64,000 bases of DNA from Acidimicrobiia bacterium (GTDB taxonomy: Bacteria > Actinomycetota > Acidimicrobiia > Spongiisociales > ZC4RG35): positions 62,001 through 126,000 of the forward strand of contig PKRG01000004.1 in assembly GCA_017577575.1 (NCBI GenBank), read 5' to 3'. Below are positions 60,939 through 64,000 of this stretch, piece by piece. Under the pieces are notes generated by a model. It was given only the letters and a program-made list of their open reading frames with translations, was not told the DNA's origin and searched no databases. Both the position numbers and the translations under genes were made by a program. Position 1 is the first letter of the stretch. The number at the start of each line of letters is the position of its first letter.

Positions 60939-61583
60939 ATGGGCATGACTGAGAAACGAACCGAGACAGAACAGGACCAGGTCGTCGAGGCGGACGCGGT
61001 GGTCGACGACGCGGATCGAGAGCCGACTGCCGACGACCTCGGCTTGGTGCTGCCCGAGGACCCAGAGGAGGCGGTCCGCTACCTCCTGAGGAAGGTCCAG
61101 GAGGCCCGCGAGGAGGCGTCGTCCTACCTCGACGACCTGAAACGGGTCGCAGCCGACTTCGACAACTACCGCCGCCGCGCCACCCGGGAGATCGGAGAGG
61201 CCACCCAGCGGGCCGCCGAGCGGCTGGTCACCGAGCTCCTCCCCGTCCTCGACACCTTCGACGCCGCCCTGGCCTTCGAGCCGACGACCGAGGCGGAAGA
61301 GAAGCTCCTGGCAGGCATGCACCGCACCCGGGAGCAACTGTTGACGATCCTCAACGACCAGGGGCTCGAGATCGTGCCGTCGGTGGGTGAGCCGTTCGAT
61401 CCGGAGATCCACGAAGCGGTCATGGCCCCGAACGAAGGCTCGGGGCGCCTGGTGGTCAAAGAGGAGCTGCGGCGCGGGTACCGCCTGAAGGGCCGCCTCG
61501 TCCGGCCGGCGCTAGTGGCCGTCGAATACGTCGACGACGCCGACGAGGCCGACGAAGACACGCAGGAGAGCGACGAGCAGTGA
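60939..61583 (+). CDS. grpE: Nucleotide exchange factor GrpE
   Basis: 214-residue co-chaperone that releases ADP from DnaK. A long acidic disordered N terminus (~1-50) precedes the coiled coil (LLRKVQEAREEASSYLDDLKR), the FDNYRRRATREI segment and the beta-domain motif GEPFDPEIHEAVM, all diagnostic. The C-terminal tail is acidic. A second ATG at 60945 is an alternative start. dnaJ starts within its last codons (GTGA overlap). Confidence 0.96.
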   Translation: MGMTEKRTETEQDQVVEADAVVDDADREPTADDLGLVLPEDPEEAVRYLLRKVQEAREEASSYLDDLKRVAADFDNYRRRATREIGEATQRAAERLVTELLPVLDTFDAALAFEPTTEAEEKLLAGMHRTREQLLTILNDQGLEIVPSVGEPFDPEIHEAVMAPNEGSGRLVVKEELRRGYRLKGRLVRPALVAVEYVDDADEADEDTQESDEQ

Positions 61584-62716
61584 ATCGCGACTGGGTGGAG
61601 AAGGACTTCTACGCCATCCTGGAGGTGTCTCCCGACGCCTCCCAGGAGGAGATCAAGCGCGCCTATCGCAAGCTCGCCCAGAAGCTCCACCCCGACGCCA
61701 ACCCCGGCGACCCGAAAGCCGAAGAGCGTTTCAAGGAAGTCTCGGAGGCGTACTCGGTCCTCTCCGACCCCGAGCAGCGCAAGGAGTACGACCAGGTGCG
61801 CCGCCTCGTCTCCTCCGGATTCGGGGGCGGCGGCCCCGGCGGCTTCGGCGGCTTCGGCGGGTTCGGTGGCCAGCAGATCCGCGTCGAGGACCTGAGCGAC
61901 CTCTTCAGCGGTTTCGGCGGGCTCGGCGACCTGTTCACGGGACGGAGCCGCCGCAGCACCGGGCCCATGCGGGGCGCCGACACCCGCGCCGACCTGACGA
62001 TCTCCTTCGAGGAGGCGTTCCGCGGCGTCACCACCACGCTGCAGGTGAGGGGCCAGACGACGTGTTCCCACTGCGGCGGCAGCGGCGCCGAACCGCCCAG
62101 CCGGCCCCGAACCTGCCCCACCTGCAACGGCACCGGCACGGTGGCCCGCAACCAGGGTTTCTTCTCGTTCGCCGAGGCGTGCCCGCAGTGCCGTGGCGCC
62201 GGTGTGATCATCGACCAGCCGTGCACGGTGTGCCGGGGATCGGGCACCGAGGTGCGCACCCGATCGATCCGGGTCCGGATTCCACCCGGCGTGAAGGACG
62301 GCGCCACGATCCGCATCCCTGGCAAGGGAGCGCCGGGCCGCAACGGCGGGCCTCCCGGCGACCTGTTGGTCGACGTGCGAGTGACCCCCCATCCCCTGTT
62401 CGGGCGCCGCGACAAGGACCTGACGGTCACGGTGCCCATCACCTACGCCGAGGCCGCCCTGGGGGCGCGCATCACGGTGCCCACGATGAACGGCCCGGTC
62501 AGGATGAAGATCCCGCCGGGCACGACGAGCGGGCGCGTCTTCCGGATCAAGGGCAAAGGGTTCGACACCGGCCGGGGCAAGCCCGGGGACCTCCTGGCTC
62601 GAGTGGAGATCCAGGTCCCCAATAGGCTTTCGAAAGAGGAGAAGCAGCTGCTCGAGCAGCTGGCTTCCTACGACCGCGAGGACATCCGTGCCCACTTCGA
62701 GCCGTACCTGACATGA
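61580..62716 (+). CDS. dnaJ: Chaperone DnaJ (type I Hsp40)
   Basis: 378-residue DnaJ. The J domain has the KLHPDANPGD helix II/III turn with HPD (~35-37), followed by the Gly/Phe-rich linker (~75-110). The zinc region has four CxxCxGxG repeats: CSHCGGSG, CPTCNGTG, CPQCRGAG and CTVCRGSG. The C-terminal substrate-binding domain follows. The GTG start overlaps the grpE stop by four bases. Full type I architecture, in the order usual for actinobacterial dnaK operons. Confidence 0.97.
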   Translation: MNRDWVEKDFYAILEVSPDASQEEIKRAYRKLAQKLHPDANPGDPKAEERFKEVSEAYSVLSDPEQRKEYDQVRRLVSSGFGGGGPGGFGGFGGFGGQQIRVEDLSDLFSGFGGLGDLFTGRSRRSTGPMRGADTRADLTISFEEAFRGVTTTLQVRGQTTCSHCGGSGAEPPSRPRTCPTCNGTGTVARNQGFFSFAEACPQCRGAGVIIDQPCTVCRGSGTEVRTRSIRVRIPPGVKDGATIRIPGKGAPGRNGGPPGDLLVDVRVTPHPLFGRRDKDLTVTVPITYAEAALGARITVPTMNGPVRMKIPPGTTSGRVFRIKGKGFDTGRGKPGDLLARVEIQVPNRLSKEEKQLLEQLASYDREDIRAHFEPYLT

Positions 62717-62726
62717 TGGAGCAGCG

Positions 62727-63128
62727 ATGAGTGACAGGGCACAGAAGCGAGCCGTCTTCGTCATCTCGGTGGCTGCCGAGCTGGCGGGGATGCACCCCCA
62801 GACCCTGCGCATCTACGAACGCAAGGGCCTGATCGATCCGTACCGCACCCCGGGAGGGACGCGACGGTACTCGCAAGAGGACATCCAACGCCTCAAGCTC
62901 ATCCAGCAGCTCACGTCCCAGGGCCTGAACCTGGAGGGCGTGAAGCAGGTGCTGGCGCTGCGCGACGAACTGCAGCGGCTGCGTGCCAAGGTGGCCGAGA
63001 TGGAGAAGCGCCTGGACGCCGTCACCCGCGAGGCGGAACAGAAGATGCGCGAGCTCCATCGCTCGTACCGCCGAGAGATCGTGGTCCGCTCGGAGGCGTG
63101 GCCCGACATCCGCCGCCCCAGCCCATGA
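62727..63128 (+). CDS. hspR: HspR, MerR-family heat-shock repressor
   Basis: 133-residue repressor. The MerR HTH contains VAAELAGMHPQTLRIYERKGL (~14-34) and the wing RTPGGTRRYSQEDI, followed by a coiled coil (LRDELQRLRAKVAEMEKRL) and a basic tail. In Actinobacteria HspR binds HAIR repeats upstream of dnaK, clpB and lon with DnaK as co-repressor, giving feedback control. Consistent with this, HAIR-like sequences lie before lon and dnaK here. Last gene of the operon, 10 bases after dnaJ. Confidence 0.96.
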   Translation: MSDRAQKRAVFVISVAAELAGMHPQTLRIYERKGLIDPYRTPGGTRRYSQEDIQRLKLIQQLTSQGLNLEGVKQVLALRDELQRLRAKVAEMEKRLDAVTREAEQKMRELHRSYRREIVVRSEAWPDIRRPSP

Positions 63129-63181
63129 CGACCCTGACTCCCCCCGCACCCGGTGTCGAACAGGGCGGCCGCCGGAAAGGC

Positions 63182-63187
63182 CATAAT
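63182..63187 (+). promoter_or_regulatory. -10 hexamer CATAAT, leaderless
   Basis: CATAAT lies nine bases before the ATG at 63197 and is close to the TATAAT consensus. It supports this start over the ATG at 63125 that overlaps the hspR stop. Confidence 0.4.
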
Positions 63188-63196
63188 GGCCCCGGC

Positions 63197-63469
63197 ATGG
63201 ACAGCTACTCCGGGCCTGTTCGAATCCTGGACGCGAACGGCATCCTCCTGACGGTGGGGAGTGCCGACCTGGAGCGTGACCCAGAGAGGAACTCCTGGCG
63301 GGGCCTGTTGCGAGTCATCGCCGGGACCGGCGTCGCCGGGAAGGCCCTCCGGGTGAAGATAGAGGTGCCGGGCGGCGGGGTCAGCGAAGCCGTCCTGGAT
63401 CCCCGCCCCGAGTCGCCCGACGGGGTCGCCTTCTCCGACATCGCGGGGATCGGCCCGGCGCCGTTCTGA
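63197..63469 (+). CDS. 90-aa protein of unknown function
   Basis: Small beta-rich protein (SGPVRILDANGILLTVGS; ALRVKIEVPGGGVSEAVLD) with alternating hydrophobic residues, likely a single small beta domain. No family recognised. If the ATG at 63125 is used instead, 24 residues of Pro/Gly-rich sequence are added and the gene overlaps hspR (ATGA). It may belong to the heat-shock operon by read-through. Confidence 0.6.
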   Translation: MDSYSGPVRILDANGILLTVGSADLERDPERNSWRGLLRVIAGTGVAGKALRVKIEVPGGGVSEAVLDPRPESPDGVAFSDIAGIGPAPF

Positions 63470-63474
63470 GCCGC

Positions 63475-63855
63475 TCAGGCGTACCAGTCGCCGCCTTCGA
63501 CGACGACCGCGTCACCTGGCACGGCGGGCCCACCCACGTAGACCCACGCAGGGACGATCTCCCTCCCGATCATGACGTCGGCGACCACCCGCACGTATTC
63601 GGGCTCGGGATCGTCAACGCCCTCGTACTGGTCGAGCACCTCCAAGGCGCGTTCGGGGTCGCGCAACCACAGCAGCTCCCCGACCACCTCGCCGCGGGCG
63701 GACTTCACGCACCAGGGATAGCGGTGACCCTCCCCCACCAGGGCATACCCCGTGAGGACGGCGGGGCAGTGCCGGACGACGAACGGCTGGACGAGATGGA
63801 AGGCGTGCCCGGAGGGGCGGAGTGTCCCGTAGACGAAGATCCGGTCGAGCATCAT
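63475..63855 (-). CDS. Gamma-glutamylcyclotransferase/AIG2-like protein
   Basis: 126-residue protein of the GGCT/AIG2 fold. The N-terminal substrate-binding loop is RIFVYGTLRPSG (~5-16), the family hallmark YGTL, and the catalytic Glu is probably in LDQYEGVDDPEPEYVR. Relatives release 5-oxoproline from gamma-glutamyl peptides or handle gamma-glutamylamines. The ATG at 63855 overlaps the kynU stop by four bases (ATGA), so the two are coupled. Confidence 0.88.
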   Translation of the reverse strand: MMLDRIFVYGTLRPSGHAFHLVQPFVVRHCPAVLTGYALVGEGHRYPWCVKSARGEVVGELLWLRDPERALEVLDQYEGVDDPEPEYVRVVADVMIGREIVPAWVYVGGPAVPGDAVVVEGGDWYA

Positions 63856-64000
63856 GTCACCGGGCCCGTGCGTTCCGGCGCGTGCCTCCATGCGTCGCTC
63901 TCCATCACCCCCCGAATGGCTTCCACGGCGTCCCACACCTCGACGTGCCGCTGGTAGGCGGGCGCCAAGCCGAAGCGTAGGAGATTCGGCGGTCTAACGT
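63852..64000 (-). CDS. kynU: Kynureninase, C-terminal fragment at window edge
   Basis: The last 48 codons of a gene that begins beyond the window. PPNLLRFGLAPAYQRHVEVW followed by DAVEAI matches the C-terminal end of kynureninase, which cleaves kynurenine to anthranilate and alanine in tryptophan degradation. The catalytic PLP-Lys region is outside the window. Only the ending is visible, so the assignment rests on this short, well-conserved stretch. Confidence 0.7.
   Translation of the reverse strand, partial: VRPPNLLRFGLAPAYQRHVEVWDAVEAIRGVMESDAWRHAPERTGPVT

Overview
The window is about 64 kb of very GC-rich bacterial DNA with short intergenic gaps, many GTG/TTG starts and 1-8 base stop/start overlaps. 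A dnaK-grpE-dnaJ-hspR operon with a HAIR-like repeat near lon, a MocR-type regulator, a LigD-type polymerase and pervasive leaderless starts point to an uncultured actinobacterium, possibly of the Acidimicrobiia; the exact lineage cannot be fixed from the sequence alone. I see no rRNA, tRNA, CRISPR array, prophage or intact insertion sequence.

Layout. 1-8.6 kb: a truncated zinc peptidase, a secreted coiled-coil/transglycosylase-like protein, a MalK-like ATPase that has lost its catalytic residues, glgX and glgC (glycogen metabolism), a small cyclic-nucleotide-binding protein and two unknown proteins. 8.6-13.4 kb: a molybdenum hydroxylase (Fe-S/Mo fusion plus an FAD subunit with four extra Cys) and a YihY-like membrane protein. 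13.4-25 kb: an ATP-dependent DNA ligase, a four-gene ABC operon, an ABC exporter co-encoded with a two-component system, a LigD-type polymerase, a methyltransferase, a CBS protein, and a rearranged spot with a 48-bp repeat. 25-33 kb: a DJ-1/PfpI protein facing a frameshifted MocR regulator across a perfect inverted repeat, then upp, MOSC, VOC, cobO, an EamA transporter, a dienelactone-hydrolase-like protein without its nucleophile, an aldo/keto reductase and an MFS exporter. 33-38 kb: a crotonase, a membrane protein, an ECF sigma factor overlapping an Ogt-Ada(Zn) fusion, a small structured transcription unit (leader peptide, long hairpin, 47-aa basic protein, terminator), infA and an MpaB-like protein. 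38-42 kb: the fadI-fadJ beta-oxidation operon behind a palindromic operator. 42-49 kb: a heterodimeric ABC exporter, NUDIX, msrB, an orphan DNA methyltransferase, a low-molecular-weight phosphatase and a fructosamine kinase. 49-56 kb: an alpha-glucoside ABC uptake operon without an ATPase gene, its LacI regulator, two LacI-type operators and a GH13 alpha-glucosidase. 56-64 kb: DoxX, lon, the dnaK operon, a small unknown protein, an AIG2-like gene and the 3' end of kynU.

The genes describe an aerobic heterotroph that imports and hydrolyses alpha-glucosides, stores glycogen, oxidises fatty acids and aldehydes/N-heterocycles, and has alkylation-repair and end-joining-like enzymes. Recurrent hexamers of the form TANNNT 6-10 bases before start codons indicate that many genes are translated from leaderless mRNAs; this pattern was used to choose several starts. 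The least explained elements are the structured small-gene locus at 36207-36592, the sigma factor/Ogt-Ada pair at 34946-36189 and the symmetric divergent promoter at 3005-3014.
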